This document shows, one piece after another, positions 62,369 to 64,000 of a stretch of 64,000 bases of DNA. Location of the stretch: assembly GCA_033032865.1 (NCBI GenBank), contig JAWHQI010000524.1, forward strand, positions 857,639-921,638. Direction: 5' to 3'. Made by a program: the position numbers and the translations under genes. The DNA is from Dactylorhiza incarnata (Eukaryota > Streptophyta > Magnoliopsida > Asparagales > Orchidaceae). Each line of letters starts with the position of its first letter. Position 1 is the first letter of the stretch. The notes under the pieces are model-generated. The model saw only the letters and a program-made list of their open reading frames with translations, was not told where the DNA came from and did not search any database.

Positions 62369-63372
62369 TAATGTAAACTAACTGATGAAATGCAAACACG
62401 GACAAATTATGAGATAGATTGCAAATAATGAAGAAATGATTATTGCTAAAACAACAGAACCACAATTCAGAACACCAACTTTGCAAAAAACATGCAAATT
62501 AAAACCTGAGCGGTGAGAGCACTTAAATTAAATGTCTTTAGCCCTGCAATCATAGGGTTCAGAGAGACAATCAGACGACAAACAAGTATTTCTAATCATA
62601 TGAAGTCCACCGTAAAATGAGAAGATAAAATACTCCAACTGAAAGAGACTCACATAAGCATATGGGAACATGGAGGATGTGGTGGTGGAAGATCCGGCGG
62701 TGCTCGCCGATGAAGAAGACAGCTGCAGCCTAAGGGCTCTTTGGTGGCAACCTGTGTGGAGGAGGGGTGGAAAGGAGTAGTGGGATTGTTTGATGGTGGA
62801 GGGGGAAAACGGGAACAGCTAGGGCTGCACATGAGGGGCAGCAAGCCGGGTGTGAAAAGGAGGGGAACCGTCATCGGCACCATGGAATAACCAAGCTGCA
62901 CCGGGATATTTCTCCAAAGACACCCTCTATGGCTCCAAATGAGCACCTATGCATATATTTCAGATATCAAGACCTAGGACAAACATTATGAATGGCTTTG
63001 ATAATCAGATCATAATAGTCACATAAAATTATAGAATAATAGTCGCATAAAATTATAGAATAATAATCAGAAAATAAATATAAATATATAGAAATATCCA
63101 ACATCGCTCTTGACGCAACTACGGACTCTGGTGGTCCACATGACAATCTTAAATGCGACTTTGATGTGAACAGAACCTGAAGGATCTCGACTGACAATGA
63201 TCAGCTCCCGAACAGTGATCTCCATCAACATCCTTTGTGAAGCCAACTGGTTGCATGATCTCTCAGGATCAACATCTTCTTATTGCCCAGGAAGTCTTTC
63301 TAGAATGATATCAAAAACATTGCATCAGATCAGAGATCTTTCATTCTTAGACACGGTAATTGTCAACATAAA
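62369..63372. other. Unassigned 3' flank
   Basis: No confident gene. A 24-base unit ('cataaaattatagaataat' core) is repeated about twice at 63014-63061. An open stretch at 63160-63356 followed by a GT (gtaattg) could be an exon of another gene, but its acceptor is weak and the translation is unfamiliar. Confidence 0.35.
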
Positions 63373-63592
63373 GTCTCCGTTTGGTGCGGCTTTTTTGCTC
63401 CGGTGAGTTTGGGAAAAAACGCCACCGTCATAAAATGCATGTTGGCAAGACAATGGTTATGACCGCTACCAAGAAAAACCAACTAATTTTGACATAAAAG
63501 TGGCATGAAGATATTTAGTTGATGTTGGGCGTTCACGAACGACAGTTCATAACCACCAGCGTTCGTAACCACCACCACCGCGCCAAACGGAG
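63373..63592. mobile_element. Short MITE-like inverted-repeat element
   Basis: 'ctccgtttggtgcgg' near 63376 is answered by its inverse with one change ('ccgcgccaaacggag') near 63574-63588. About 215 bp between ends, non-coding. The word 'aaagtc' flanks both sides at slightly different spacing, so a target duplication is likely but not exact. Ends of this type are common in plant hAT-like MITEs. Confidence 0.55.
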
Positions 63593-63899
63593 CCAAAGTC
63601 GATTGGCCTCAAGAAAATTAAAGACCGGGCCTTAATCTTGATATTTTTAAAAGTTTAAAATATCAAGATAGAGACATAGACCCCATCTAAAGAAGATTTC
63701 TCCTGATGTTATCAATTCTATTGATCACCAATCGAGGAACATAAAATGGTTTTCCAAATTACCTGGACCACCCCTCCCTGTAAAATAGTTCACATTTTAT
63801 AGGTTTAGCTGACTTATGATGATTCACATGGTCGCAATTTTCCAAATTATTACGAGAGGAGTTTCTAGTAACTGCACTCTTTATGTTGGAATTAGCTTT
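63593..63899. other. Unassigned AT-rich flank
   Basis: No gene or repeat recognised. Confidence 0.4.
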
Positions 63900-63905
63900 T
63901 TGTGT

Positions 63906-63999
<94 letters not shown>
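63900..63999. repeat. (TG)n followed by an 80-base G tract
   Basis: Ten TG repeats run directly into a G homopolymer from 63920 to 63999, ending with T at 64000. A G tract this long is rarely genomic and often reflects dark-cycle or assembly artefacts. Confidence 0.9.

Positions 64000-64000
<1 letters not shown>

Overview
The window is plant nuclear DNA, almost certainly angiosperm. It is a retrotransposon-packed stretch holding three exons of one host gene on the + strand. The exons (4864-4996, 31844-31974, 61279-61636) have canonical AG/GT borders and matching phases. Translated in order they resemble the C-terminal end of RST1, the plant focadhesin-family protein (DUF3730). The two introns are about 26.8 and 29.3 kb and consist almost wholly of nested elements. 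The last exon carries an apparent +1 frameshift, and its end is tandemly duplicated, so the copy may be decayed. No rRNA, tRNA, CRISPR or bacterial feature was found. The species cannot be told from the sequence.

Upstream (1-4863): a 5'-truncated LINE with a 16-bp target-site duplication, a long inverted-repeat element, and a broken copia gag/protease fragment. Intron 1 (4997-31843) appears to be one decayed + strand copia (K), carrying these inserts: a non-autonomous, minus-strand gypsy-like element D, whose 5' LTR holds solo LTR A; an ~88-bp minisatellite; and a minus-strand Tat-like remnant C. A complete minus-strand chromovirus B (19335-28905, TSD ctgag) sits inside the minisatellite of C's LTR. 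The copia reverse transcriptase, RNase H and LTR resume at 29571-30945. An Au-like SINE lies just before exon 2.

Intron 2 (31975-61278) holds a 170-bp tandem duplication across the exon 2 splice donor, a truncated LTR of family A, and a nest: minus-strand copia G received chromovirus F, and F's 3' LTR received Tat element E (33339-47303, TSD ctatt). Non-autonomous LTR element H (56068-58241, TSD atgtc) and a pair of hairpin elements (58276-59080) also sit in G.

The most unusual content is in E. Between its integrase and its 3' LTR lie two genes on the opposite strand, each with its own TATA box and four inferred exons whose splice phases agree. One contains a region resembling the 'putative plant transposon protein' domain (Transposase_28 type). 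Both carry stops or frameshifts. Downstream of exon 3 are short tandem duplications, a small MITE-like inverted-repeat element, and an 80-base G tract at the window end that looks like an assembly or sequencing artefact.
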